Shown: positions 54,328-62,790 of the stretch, in pieces | How the letters are laid out: every line of letters starts with the position of its first letter | How positions within the stretch are numbered: the first letter of the stretch is position 1 | NCBI GenBank assembly: GCA_007741555.1 | Contig: CP036526.1 | Location: 372,001-436,000, forward strand | From: Stieleria marina | Lineage (GTDB): Bacteria; Planctomycetota; Planctomycetia; Pirellulales; Pirellulaceae | Direction of reading: 5' to 3' | DNA: 64,000 nt | Position numbers and translations under genes: made by a program | Notes under the pieces: model-generated | Told to the model about the DNA's origin: nothing | Database searches by the model: none | Seen by the model: only the letters and a program-made list of their open reading frames with translations

Positions 54328-54685
54328 TTGGGCGCGGCGCTGACCGAAACGGCCGAATCGCTTAGACGTTGTAGGGTAAGGAATGCCGAACAAGTGCTCG
54401 CTCACGGTAGAGGGAAATTGTCCTTGGCGATGATCAACGACACGTTGAAGACGATCAAGCCTGAGGCAATGGATACGAAATTTGCATTGTCAAATAAATA
54501 GTTTTACAGTGCTGAAGAACTACCGACGCAGGGCAGGGAAGTAGTCTCGCCAAACAATGTTGCGTTCGAAACATCCGCCAACACGACGTCTGTTTGAACA
54601 CTCTCATGTTCGCGTATTGCGTGACAGTTCGTCATTGACGGCCAGCAGCACAGAGGGTCTTTCGACAATGATACTTGTCTCTGTC
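54328..54685. other. Intergenic region, no gene seen
   Basis: 358 bases between the DUF1349-like and DUF3500 genes on the minus strand (280 if the GTG start at 54405 is used). I see no RNA gene, repeat or convincing promoter. Confidence 0.3.
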
Positions 54686-55846
54686 CTACTCGTGTGGATG
54701 CGGATGATTCTCGTAGTGTTGACGTAGCAGGTCCTTGCCGTAGTCATTGCCATTGGGCGTGCGAACGACGGTGTGAATGTGTTCACGCGTGGGCGTTCGG
54801 CCTCGCTGCGGTGCGATGCGTCGTTGGTGGTCAAACTCGATCAGAATGACTGGGCTGTGGATGCGGTAGTAAAAGACGCTGTCGGCTTTTGTTTCGCCGA
54901 TCCAGGCGAAATAGGTTCGGTCGAGGTGTTTTTCGACTTCGCTCATTTTCACTTTAGCATGCTCATCGGACATGTTGCCGACATACTCGGCGATCACTTC
55001 CATCAAGAGTTTCCGCTGTGCATCGTCTAATTCATTGCCGGTGATGCCCGCATAGTCCAGGTCGATGTTGTCCTTGAAAGCTTCAGAAAGATTATTGGTT
55101 CCGCCTTTTTGAAATGAAAGAATTGCTTTTCCTCGTTGACTCTCTGTCAGCGTTTGTGCGAGCGCAAATCCTTTATCTTGCTCATCCTGCATCACAACAA
55201 TGCCTTTGAATTTGCCGGCTTCGGCGCGAATCGGTTCGCTCCCCATGAACACGGGCGACATCACGACTTGATCACCCAATACGAAGTAGTTGATGACCAA
55301 GTGATGTCCGTCGACTTGAAAGCCCCATGGCTTGGTGGTCGATGGTTCACCCATGATCGTGATCCAATACAACCACTCGCCGTACTCGTTGAAGTCATTG
55401 GCCAGTTCGGCAAGTGTGCCATTGAGCTTCATAATGTCCTGTGACTTCTTGAGGCCTTTGGCGCTCAACGCCGCTTTCATCAATCCAAAAGCGGCTGCTC
55501 GCTGGGTTTCGTTCATTTCGTCGAAGCCGACGCCTTGGCGTTTGTAGAAATGCTGGTTGGCCCATTTGCGCCATTCCAAGTCATCGGCCGCGAAGGTTGT
55601 GCGATCGCGTTGATCGGACGACAGAGTGTTCAGAAAAGCTTGCGTGGCCTCGACAACGGGTTGGGTAGAGACGCCTGTCGATCTGATTTGGAACAATCCG
55701 GATTCGGTCTTGCCGTCAGCAACAATGCCACGATAGGGCTGCGAGAGTTCACGGTCGAACCCTGGGCGTTGGGCATAGGCCATCAATCCCAATAACGTCA
55801 TCGCGGTTACGCTTAGGATTAAATGTTTGGTGAAACGTTTGGTCAT
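54686..55846 (-). CDS. Exported DUF3500 family protein (second copy)
   Basis: A 386-residue protein. A signal peptide ([19 protein letters not shown]) precedes DUF3500 features ([71 protein letters not shown]). It differs from the copy at 38515 in having a Sec-type rather than Tat leader and an extra C-terminal stretch ([20 protein letters not shown]) rich in His. The ATG at 55846 is chosen over a GTG three codons upstream. It is 34 bases downstream of the TPR gene and probably co-transcribed with it. Confidence 0.85.
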   Translation of the reverse strand: MTKRFTKHLILSVTAMTLLGLMAYAQRPGFDRELSQPYRGIVADGKTESGLFQIRSTGVSTQPVVEATQAFLNTLSSDQRDRTTFAADDLEWRKWANQHFYKRQGVGFDEMNETQRAAAFGLMKAALSAKGLKKSQDIMKLNGTLAELANDFNEYGEWLYWITIMGEPSTTKPWGFQVDGHHLVINYFVLGDQVVMSPVFMGSEPIRAEAGKFKGIVVMQDEQDKGFALAQTLTESQRGKAILSFQKGGTNNLSEAFKDNIDLDYAGITGNELDDAQRKLLMEVIAEYVGNMSDEHAKVKMSEVEKHLDRTYFAWIGETKADSVFYYRIHSPVILIEFDHQRRIAPQRGRTPTREHIHTVVRTPNGNDYGKDLLRQHYENHPHPHE

Positions 55847-55880
55847 TTGATTCACTTTTGGTTGGCGGTTTGTTTTGGTT

Positions 55881-56594
55881 TTAATGCGCTTTGTTGGGCT
55901 TCACTAAGTGGTCCAAGTAGATCCTGGCGGTGTCCGCCGTGTAACCAATCTCTGTCGAACTAGCCGCGATGCGCATGTATCTGATGGCGTCATCCGTTCG
56001 CCCTTCTGCGTCGGCAATCATGCCCAAGTAAAGATTGCCGGCAAGTTTTTCGGCCGCGTCGCCGGAACTTTTGATTTGGTCCAGCACAATTGAATCGTCA
56101 CTGGTGTGGAGTCTTTGGAAGACTTTCTCCAAAATCACTTTGGAGTGTTTTGAAGCCGGAAGGATGGATTTTCTGGCTTGGTCTGCATCCGTCGCTTTCG
56201 CGGAGCACAAGAAATGCCACGTCGAAATTTTGCCGCTGTTCCTTAGTAATTTGTGGACGGTTTCAAACTGCGTTCTTGCTTTGTCATACTGGCCATCCAA
56301 ATAGAGAGCGATGCCATATTGCCAAAGAAATTTCGCCATGTTCGGCTTCAGTTGAATCGCTTTTTCGAAACTCTTGATCGATTCCTTGGTCTTGCCAATG
56401 CGGAGCTGGGCGTCGCCAAGCATCGTCCAGTCGGTCGTGTTCGCTCGAGGGCCACGGTCGTCAATCTTTTTCTGCGCCGACGCAAGCGACTTTTCCAACC
56501 ACGATTGGTGATTGCTGTTCTGACCTTGAGCCGTCGGCGTCAGAATAATCGACAGGATGAGAAGTGTCGCTGCTAGACGTTGCATGCTGATCAT
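55881..56594 (-). CDS. Exported TPR-repeat protein
   Basis: A 237-residue protein. A signal peptide ([20 protein letters not shown]) precedes TPR-like helices ([60 protein letters not shown]). The ATG at 56594 (MISMQRL) or 56585 is likely; longer starts lack a signal-like n-region. It lies upstream of the DUF3500 gene on the same strand with 34 bases between, so it may support that protein in the periplasm as a scaffold. No named family. Confidence 0.75.
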   Translation of the reverse strand: MISMQRLAATLLILSIILTPTAQGQNSNHQSWLEKSLASAQKKIDDRGPRANTTDWTMLGDAQLRIGKTKESIKSFEKAIQLKPNMAKFLWQYGIALYLDGQYDKARTQFETVHKLLRNSGKISTWHFLCSAKATDADQARKSILPASKHSKVILEKVFQRLHTSDDSIVLDQIKSSGDAAEKLAGNLYLGMIADAEGRTDDAIRYMRIAASSTEIGYTADTARIYLDHLVKPNKAH

Positions 56595-56709
56595 TCGTGG
56601 AGTTGTTTGGTGGGTTGTGGACAGAGCAAAATGAGCGCGGCGGCATCGTTGCCTTGATCGCATTTTCGCTCATGGCCTGTTGGCATTGCAAGGATAAGTT
56701 TCCTCGGAT

Positions 56710-57120
56710 TCAGTCCGCCGTCATTTCCCAGACCACGCCGCGAGTCGTGTCCGCATCGATGAATCCTGCTTTACGGCCGCGGGGCCCGTCGTGGGGCGTT
56801 TCGCTTTTCGCTCGGAGTCCGCGATTGGGAAGAGACTGCAAAGTTTTCGCGACGTTGTCGGTCTCGAAGCACAAATGGTGCAAGCCTTCGCCGTGTTTTT
56901 CTAGGTGAGCTTGTAGCGGATGGTCATCGGTCAATGGTTCGACCAATTGAAGGTGCAGGTTGCCCATGTCCAAGTGGGTCAGCCGCACGTTGCCGGTCGG
57001 GATCTCTTCGCTCAGTACAAGCGGCAGCCCCAGTGTGTCCCGATAAAACTTCAGTGCTTCATCCGTGTCTCGGACGACAATGGCAATGTGATCCAGTTTG
57101 CGAAACATCGGCGTGGTCAT
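56710..57120 (-). CDS. VOC-family protein, methylmalonyl-CoA epimerase-like
   Basis: A 136-residue protein of two beta-alpha-beta3 modules. Metal ligands expected of methylmalonyl-CoA epimerase and glyoxalase-like enzymes are visible: H11 (KLDHIAIVV), Glu in LHLQLVEPL, His in GLHHLCFE and Glu in GVVWEMTAD. It best resembles methylmalonyl-CoA epimerase, yet its place at the end of a sugar-acid operon, 24 bases after the kinase gene, suggests another epimerase or lyase role is possible. The ATG at 57120 is clear. Confidence 0.8.
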   Translation of the reverse strand: MTTPMFRKLDHIAIVVRDTDEALKFYRDTLGLPLVLSEEIPTGNVRLTHLDMGNLHLQLVEPLTDDHPLQAHLEKHGEGLHHLCFETDNVAKTLQSLPNRGLRAKSETPHDGPRGRKAGFIDADTTRGVVWEMTAD

Positions 57121-57144
57121 AAAAGTCTCTGCGAATGCAATTTG

Positions 57145-58542
57145 TTATTGAAGTTTTTGATAGGCTTGCAGCAACGCATCGTCGCCGCCGACGTTGCCTG
57201 GAAATACAACGTACGCCAGACCCGGTCGGCGACTTTCTTGTTGTGTTTGCCAAACCGGAACGCCCGGTAGGATTTGTCCCAGTACGATGGCTCGTTTGAC
57301 ATCCAGGCCGCGCGTGGCAACGTCGCTCGACGTGATGCCACCTTTGGCGATCAGGAATCGAAGCGGTTGCTCGATCGATCTCACGACTTGAACCAAGGCT
57401 GCCGAAACTCGATTCCCGATTTCTAAATTGGACTCGGCGTCGTTGCCTGTGACCAGATTGCGCGACGTGTGCAGGACGACGTTGTGTCCGGACTGAAGTT
57501 CGCGATTGACCTTGGCGGACACTGTTTGGAGATACTCGTCGTGTCGATCGCTTAGGATTTCGTCCACGTCCAATTCGACGGCGACAAGGTTTTCGGCCTT
57601 GTTGATCAACGTTTTCAACTGCGTGGTCGTTTTGGGCACATACGATCCGACGGCAATCAGTCCGGTGTTGGCAGATGGGTTGACCATTTCGCTGGTGTCA
57701 AGCAGCGGTTTGGGTTCAAGCCCGGCGTAAGCTTGTACAAAGCTGGCTGCTGTTCGGTAGACGAATTGACGTCCGGCGTTTTCGGATCGCAAAGCCGCCG
57801 CCACGAACGATTCGATGTCCCGCATCGTAACCGCGTTGACGATGCAAACACTTTTTGGTGGCAGCGATTTGATCTGGTCGTTCAGGTTGGTTGAATCACT
57901 ACAGCGAAGATCACTTAGGCTGATTTTGTGGACTTGATCGCGATTAATGTCTGGCCGCTTTTCGATCACCCAGTCGACAAGGTTTGCATTCTGAAAACCA
58001 AACACGGCGTCTTGGGCGAAAGGAGTTTCGCTGGCAGGGACAAGGGAGTCGCCTTCGGCAACGTAGTGGATATCATCAATCGTCAGTCGCCCGCCCTGCA
58101 GAAAAAACGGGATGATAAATTGTGGCGAATCCGGGGTGTTGAGCGCCGTTGCTAATGCGTCGACTTCGGCAGGGTAGTGACCACGTAAGGTCGAATCGCT
58201 GCGGCTAATGACGGTTAAGGATTTGTTCTTCGCCCTGGCAGCGGATAGCAGGTTCGCACCGATTTCGTGTGCCAATTGCTTGGCTCGGTCAGCGGGTAGA
58301 GATCGCGAATTCGTCAGGATATAAATCAGGCGATGACCACGATCTAATTCATCCGCGATCGCATCGGTAGTCCAGGTGGTTAGAACGGGGGTGTCGTAAA
58401 CGGTTTGCGTTCCCGTGGGATCGTCATCCAGAACGATGATGGTGCGATCCGATTTGGCAAGAAGCGTGCGGATCTGCGGCAGCAACGACTCCGATGGCTC
58501 GGCAGGGAGCGCCGCCAGAGTTGCTTTGAGTGAACGATTCAT
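57145..58542 (-). CDS. Four-carbon acid sugar kinase family protein (DUF1537, OtnK/DtnK-like)
   Basis: A 465-residue cytoplasmic kinase. The N-terminal substrate domain has IIVLDDDPTGTQTVYDTPV and SRSDSTLRGHYPAEVDAL. The C-terminal nucleotide domain has FLIAKGGITSSDVATRGLDV and LGQILPGVPVWQ, both family signatures. OtnK/DtnK-type enzymes phosphorylate C4 sugar acids such as erythronate and threonate. No PdxA2 or OtnC partner is nearby, so the downstream step differs. ATG of this gene overlaps the stop of the cyclase gene (ATGA). Confidence 0.9.
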   Translation of the reverse strand: MNRSLKATLAALPAEPSESLLPQIRTLLAKSDRTIIVLDDDPTGTQTVYDTPVLTTWTTDAIADELDRGHRLIYILTNSRSLPADRAKQLAHEIGANLLSAARAKNKSLTVISRSDSTLRGHYPAEVDALATALNTPDSPQFIIPFFLQGGRLTIDDIHYVAEGDSLVPASETPFAQDAVFGFQNANLVDWVIEKRPDINRDQVHKISLSDLRCSDSTNLNDQIKSLPPKSVCIVNAVTMRDIESFVAAALRSENAGRQFVYRTAASFVQAYAGLEPKPLLDTSEMVNPSANTGLIAVGSYVPKTTTQLKTLINKAENLVAVELDVDEILSDRHDEYLQTVSAKVNRELQSGHNVVLHTSRNLVTGNDAESNLEIGNRVSAALVQVVRSIEQPLRFLIAKGGITSSDVATRGLDVKRAIVLGQILPGVPVWQTQQESRRPGLAYVVFPGNVGGDDALLQAYQKLQ

Positions 58543-59210
58543 AGGGTTCTTCCGCTCAACGATTCAAATAATTCTGCGGCACCGTCGATCGCAAAGGCAC
58601 GGCAAGGTGCACCGTCACCGTCGGCGATTTTCAAAGGCAGCGCTCCGAACAGGCAAGTAGGACCGTTGAGCTGTTCCAGGTTGGTAAGCCCTTCGACGAT
58701 GATGATGTTGGCTCCCAAGAGAATTTTGTGAATCAGTGTGACGGCGGGTAAGTCATTGACATCGGCCACGCTGGGCGGTTCGACGCCGACCATGCGGATC
58801 TTGCGATCGACCATCCATTGAGCCAATTCGGGGCTGATGGGCGGGAAATTGTCGCGATAGTAACTGGCATCGCGAACATGACGGCTCCAAAGTGTTCGCA
58901 ACAAAATCGCATCGCCCGCTGCGATTTGGTCGGCTGCCACACCAAGGTGCTGGACGGTGATTGGAGTTTTGGGCGGGATGTCGTCTAAGTCGATCAGCCA
59001 TGCCTTGCCGATGCAGTCGGCAAGCGGAATCTGATCAATCGTTTGCGGTCCCGCCTCGAAATGAAACGGTGAATCCATGTGCGTGCCGCTGTGCGAATAC
59101 AAGTGTAGCGTTTTCGCATTCCAGCCATTTTCGGTGACCGTATACTTGGTTTCAAATTCGACACCGCGCATGCCCGGTTCGACCTTGAGAGTGAGATCGA
59201 TGATGTTCAC
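58539..59210 (-). CDS. Cyclase-family (KynB-like) metal-dependent hydrolase
   Basis: A 223-residue protein of the cyclase/kynurenine formamidase family. It starts MNIIDLTLKVEPGMRG, carries the metal motif HSGTHMDSPFHF at about 40-51, and has DAILLRTLWSRH and KIRMVGVEPPSVADV further on. The metal site is intact. In sugar-acid loci such proteins could act as lactonase or amidase. The start GTG overlaps the stop of the Gfo/Idh gene (GTGA), and its stop overlaps the kinase start, indicating translational coupling. Confidence 0.85.
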   Translation of the reverse strand: MNIIDLTLKVEPGMRGVEFETKYTVTENGWNAKTLHLYSHSGTHMDSPFHFEAGPQTIDQIPLADCIGKAWLIDLDDIPPKTPITVQHLGVAADQIAAGDAILLRTLWSRHVRDASYYRDNFPPISPELAQWMVDRKIRMVGVEPPSVADVNDLPAVTLIHKILLGANIIIVEGLTNLEQLNGPTCLFGALPLKIADGDGAPCRAFAIDGAAELFESLSGRTL

Positions 59211-60238
59211 AGGGTTGGTTTCTCCCAGGTTCCCGATTTTGCGGAACGATACATTGCTTCTTGAACGGCGATGCTCTTGGCGTAACTATTGGCGTCGGTT
59301 TCAAACGCAGCGTTGTTTAGTAGGCCATCAACAAAATGTCGTTGTGTTTGGTAGACACAGTCGCCTGCAAAGCCTCCGTTGCTAGGCACGTAGTCGTGGT
59401 CGCGTTCTTTTTCCCCCAGCGGTTGGACGGTCAATCGCGCGTCGTCGTACATGCGGATTGTTCCGCCGTTGGCTTCGACAAGCAATTCGCCAAACGTGTA
59501 GCGAGGGTTTTCGGCAGTCGATTCGTTAAATCGATTCGCGTCGTAGACACCCATGCCACCGCCGTCGAACTGGAAAATCCCCAGAGCGGTGTCTTCGCCA
59601 GCGATTACAGGATTCAGTTTTCGATGGACACACCAGGCGTTTGCGATTTCGCCACCGAGGAAGCGAAAGGTATCGATCGTGTGAATGCCTGCTTCCAAGA
59701 TCAGGAACTTTTCCATCGATTGAAAATACGGTTGACGAGCGAGGTAGGCATCATCGCCCCAGCCGTCGCCTGCGCGATTGCGAAAAGTCAATGTGTGTAG
59801 TTGGTCCCCGATGACGCCACCGTCCAGTAGCTGTTTGACTTCGCGATACCAGGGTTGGAAACGGAAGTTCTCGTGAACCATGAATCGGACGCCCGAATCA
59901 TTGACGATGTCGATCAATTGACGAACTTCATCAACGCTGGGAGCGAGCGGTTTTTGACAAATCATCGCCGTGTTTCGGCTTGCGATTTCTGTGACGATTT
60001 CCAAGTGGGTGTCGGGCCGAGTAATGATGTCCACGAAGTCGACTTCATGAGCATCCAGCATCGAGCGATAGTCCGTGTAAGCATTGGGGACGGCATATTG
60101 CTGAGCCACTGAATTGACTTTGTCGGTGTCGGTATCGCAACACGCGACCAAGTCGACTTCATCGATGCGATTCCAAGCATCGAAGTGAAAATGACTGAAG
60201 TAACCAGCGCCGATGACGGCTCCTTTTAACTTGGTCAT
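59207..60238 (-). CDS. Gfo/Idh/MocA family dehydrogenase (cytoplasmic)
   Basis: A 343-residue NAD(P)-dependent oxidoreductase without a signal peptide. The Rossmann fold is LKGAVIGAGYFSHFHFDAW, and the catalytic Lys is in MICQKPLAPSVDEV, the EKP motif with Gln in place of Glu. MVHENFRFQPWYREVKQLL and EAGIHTIDTFRFLGGEI follow. It probably oxidises a sugar or sugar acid taken up by the adjacent transporter. The ATG at 60238 overlaps the stop of the transporter gene by four bases (ATGA). Confidence 0.9.
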   Translation of the reverse strand: MTKLKGAVIGAGYFSHFHFDAWNRIDEVDLVACCDTDTDKVNSVAQQYAVPNAYTDYRSMLDAHEVDFVDIITRPDTHLEIVTEIASRNTAMICQKPLAPSVDEVRQLIDIVNDSGVRFMVHENFRFQPWYREVKQLLDGGVIGDQLHTLTFRNRAGDGWGDDAYLARQPYFQSMEKFLILEAGIHTIDTFRFLGGEIANAWCVHRKLNPVIAGEDTALGIFQFDGGGMGVYDANRFNESTAENPRYTFGELLVEANGGTIRMYDDARLTVQPLGEKERDHDYVPSNGGFAGDCVYQTQRHFVDGLLNNAAFETDANSYAKSIAVQEAMYRSAKSGTWEKPTL

Positions 60239-61536
60239 TGGGACGCCCCCGAGAGTTCTTGGCTGATCGAACGATCCGGTTTGATACGGAACCACATGAA
60301 GATCGCTACCACATTCAGCCCAGCGGCCAAGTAAAAGAATGGCTCGTGCGATCCCATATAGTCATGCAAGTAGGGGAAGGCGAGTGCCGTGGTGAAGGCA
60401 CCCAAGTTGCCCACCATGTTCATTGCGCCGGACACGGCACCTGCATTCTTGCCACCAATATCCATGCACGTGGACCAGGACGGACTAAGGATCATGTCGG
60501 CACCAAAAATAGCAATGCACATGCACGCGACGGCGGAGGCTGGAGTGGTCATGTTGACGCACAGGCTCATGCCGATCGCGCTAAACACAAAGCCAATTGC
60601 AGCAGGCAATCGGCGGGAAAAATTCCATTTGCCTTGGCTGTAAAGTTTGTCGACGGTGAAGCCCGCCAGCCAGTTTCCTGCGACGCCGCAAAGCAGCGGC
60701 ATGGCTGCGTACCAGCCGGTTTGTTCTTTGGTGAGCTCGAAACTGTCTTTCAAATATGGAAAGAACCAAGTCACCGTGAAGAAGAACGTGAAGTTGTGAG
60801 CGACGTACTGCACCATCAGCATCAGCAAATTGGGCGAGCGAAGCATTTCGGCAAACGTGAGCGAAGATTCCTCGTTTTCTAGCTCAGCGGATTCGCCAAG
60901 TGGCGTTTGATTTTTCGCCGGCTTTCGATTCTGAATGATGTAGTTGGATTCTTCTTCGGATACGGCAATGTGGGTCTCGGGTGAATCTCGAAAGAGCACG
61001 TACCATGCGATTGCGAAAAGAACTCCCATGGCACCGAAAAACCAAAACGTTTGCTGCCAACCGCCCAGCACATTGATCAGCCAAACGACGCCTGGCATGG
61101 CTAACGCGGCACCAAGCCGTCCGCCGGAAAAGCTAACAGAGTTGGCGATTCCTCGTTCGTTCATTGGCAACCACGATGTGAACGCTCGTGCGATCGTAGG
61201 GTAACCTCCCGCTTCACCCATGCCGAACAAGAACCTCAAGCCGATCAAAGGTACCAGTCCTCGAATCACTCCGGTCAATGCTGTGAAGATCGACCAGACC
61301 ACACACACGACCGACATCACGATTCGCGGACCAAATCGGTCTGCCAGTTTTCCGCTGGGGACTTGAAACAATGCGTAGCCTAAGGCAAACGCCGACATCA
61401 CCCAGCCCATCTGCTGGTCAGTAAAATTCATGTCGGTGGCGATGTCACTTTTGGCCGCTGAGATGCAAGCCCGATCCACCCACATCAAAACAGAAACGAT
61501 GAAAGCGCCAAATATCAAAAGAAAGCGTTTAGGCAT
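60235..61536 (-). CDS. MFS transporter, anion:cation symporter type
   Basis: A 433-residue inner-membrane protein with 12 predicted helices. MWVDRACISAAKSDIATDMN and VPSGKLADRFGPRIVMSVV (motif A) resemble the anion:cation symporter family that carries hexuronates, glucarate and galactonate. The central cytoplasmic loop is charged (KNQTPLGESAELENEESS). It heads a five-gene operon (transporter, dehydrogenase, cyclase, kinase, VOC protein) with three successive four-base overlaps. It most likely takes up the acid sugar handled by those enzymes. Confidence 0.9.
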   Translation of the reverse strand: MPKRFLLIFGAFIVSVLMWVDRACISAAKSDIATDMNFTDQQMGWVMSAFALGYALFQVPSGKLADRFGPRIVMSVVCVVWSIFTALTGVIRGLVPLIGLRFLFGMGEAGGYPTIARAFTSWLPMNERGIANSVSFSGGRLGAALAMPGVVWLINVLGGWQQTFWFFGAMGVLFAIAWYVLFRDSPETHIAVSEEESNYIIQNRKPAKNQTPLGESAELENEESSLTFAEMLRSPNLLMLMVQYVAHNFTFFFTVTWFFPYLKDSFELTKEQTGWYAAMPLLCGVAGNWLAGFTVDKLYSQGKWNFSRRLPAAIGFVFSAIGMSLCVNMTTPASAVACMCIAIFGADMILSPSWSTCMDIGGKNAGAVSGAMNMVGNLGAFTTALAFPYLHDYMGSHEPFFYLAAGLNVVAIFMWFRIKPDRSISQELSGASQ

Positions 61537-61842
61537 CGTTTGTCCTGGTAACGAAAAATTTGTTGTGTACCGCTTCTAGCGTCATGACGCCAAAGCTTGG
61601 CGTTTTTCGGATCACGACGCAATCCTTGCGCTCTCGTCGAGCGAGCAACGTCGGATTGTAGCTCGATCGAAGCTGCAGTGTCTGCTTGACAAGAAATGCT
61701 GCCCTCTATCACGACGAAGAGTGCCGGCGGCGAAGAAGCTAACGCACCAGTGCGATGGATGCGTGCACGGTGATCCACCCAAAGAAGACGGTTGAACCGC
61801 CAATGCATATTCAGCCGTACTTGGCTGCAATCGCTACGTTTG
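61537..61842. other. Intergenic region upstream of the acid-sugar operon
   Basis: 306 bases between the transporter start and the ATP-grasp stop, both minus strand. It should hold the operon promoter. I see no clear operator or RNA gene. Confidence 0.3.
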
Positions 61843-62694
61843 TCATTGCGTTTTGGTCAAAAAAAGGATCATCGCATCGGCCAAATTGTTTTGGCCGGCG
61901 TCGTCAAAACGTACAAACATTGGAAACGAATTGATTTCCAGGAACACAGGTGATGTCACGCCTTGGCGAAAACGAAAATCCAAAGCGCAGTAGTCGAACC
62001 CAATTTTGGTGGCCAGTTCAATCGATGGCTGGATCAACTCGCTTGGCACTTCAACTTGCACGACTTCCACGGCGTCGTCTTCGCGATAGTCCAGTTTGGT
62101 GGTCTGCAGGTGAAAGCCAAACGTTTGTCCGTCGATGCAAAAGACGCGAAGGTTCTCGCCCGTCAACTTCTCCTGAACAAACTGCGGTGGCAATCCAGCC
62201 AGTTCGTTAACGTCCTGAAAGATATCTCCGACGCTCTTGGTGTGAGCTCCGCCGCCAAGAGGCTTGATGGCGTGGGACTGCGGATCGGGAATCGACATTA
62301 GCGGTGTCAGGTCACCCATCACGATTGTTTCTGGAATTTCGAAACCTAGGTCTTTAGCCAGACGCAGGTTGTGGGATTTGTTGTTGGCGTCTGTCATCGA
62401 TCGCCGATTCAGAATGCGGATCTCGGGCCACGCCAGAACATACGACTGAATCACATCAAAGGCGGCAAGGTTTTTGGTTGGGTCACCGTCGAAAACGTTG
62501 TACCGAAGAAAAACGCTGCTCGGCCGATGGGTCGTGTCGCCTAGATCGATCTTGGGAGAGTCAAAGTCCCAGGCGATACGATGAGCGTGCTCTTGGTCGG
62601 TATCCCATAAGACATATTGGCAATCACGAATGTGCGCTTGATCGACCATCCTTTGCGTGTTGGGATCCGATTCGCCACCAACGATTAACAGCAC
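61843..62694 (-). CDS. ATP-grasp ligase, probable graspetide-type (MvdD/PsnB-like)
   Basis: A 283-residue ATP-grasp enzyme. AIKPLGGGA carries the ATP-binding Lys (about 144), QFVQEKLTGENLRVFCI the substrate/ATP segment with Arg at about 183, and ALDFRF and FLEINSFPMF (Asp 239, Glu 253, Asn 255) the magnesium ligands. RILNRRSMTDANNKSHNLRL resembles the start of the ATP-grasp core of RimK- and microviridin-type ligases. It lies 96 bases downstream, on the same strand, of a protein with twelve [TS]TxxxGEE repeats. This makes an omega-ester or omega-amide macrocyclase for those cores the best reading. A RimK-like glutamate ligase is the alternative. The start is a GTG at 62694. Confidence 0.8.
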   Translation of the reverse strand: MLLIVGGESDPNTQRMVDQAHIRDCQYVLWDTDQEHAHRIAWDFDSPKIDLGDTTHRPSSVFLRYNVFDGDPTKNLAAFDVIQSYVLAWPEIRILNRRSMTDANNKSHNLRLAKDLGFEIPETIVMGDLTPLMSIPDPQSHAIKPLGGGAHTKSVGDIFQDVNELAGLPPQFVQEKLTGENLRVFCIDGQTFGFHLQTTKLDYREDDAVEVVQVEVPSELIQPSIELATKIGFDYCALDFRFRQGVTSPVFLEINSFPMFVRFDDAGQNNLADAMILFLTKTQ

Positions 62695-62790
62695 GACCTA
62701 TGCTCTTGGAGATTGAGTAGAGATAGCACCAGTGGGGCAGTTGATTGGTGCCGAGTTGAATGGCAAAGAACAAAAATTGAAATGGAAATG

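Noticed and set aside
61843-62694. ATP-grasp enzyme as RimK ribosomal-protein glutamate ligase
   Set aside because: It is adjacent to a [TS]TxxxGEE repeat protein rather than a ribosomal context. It is kept as an alternative, not preferred.
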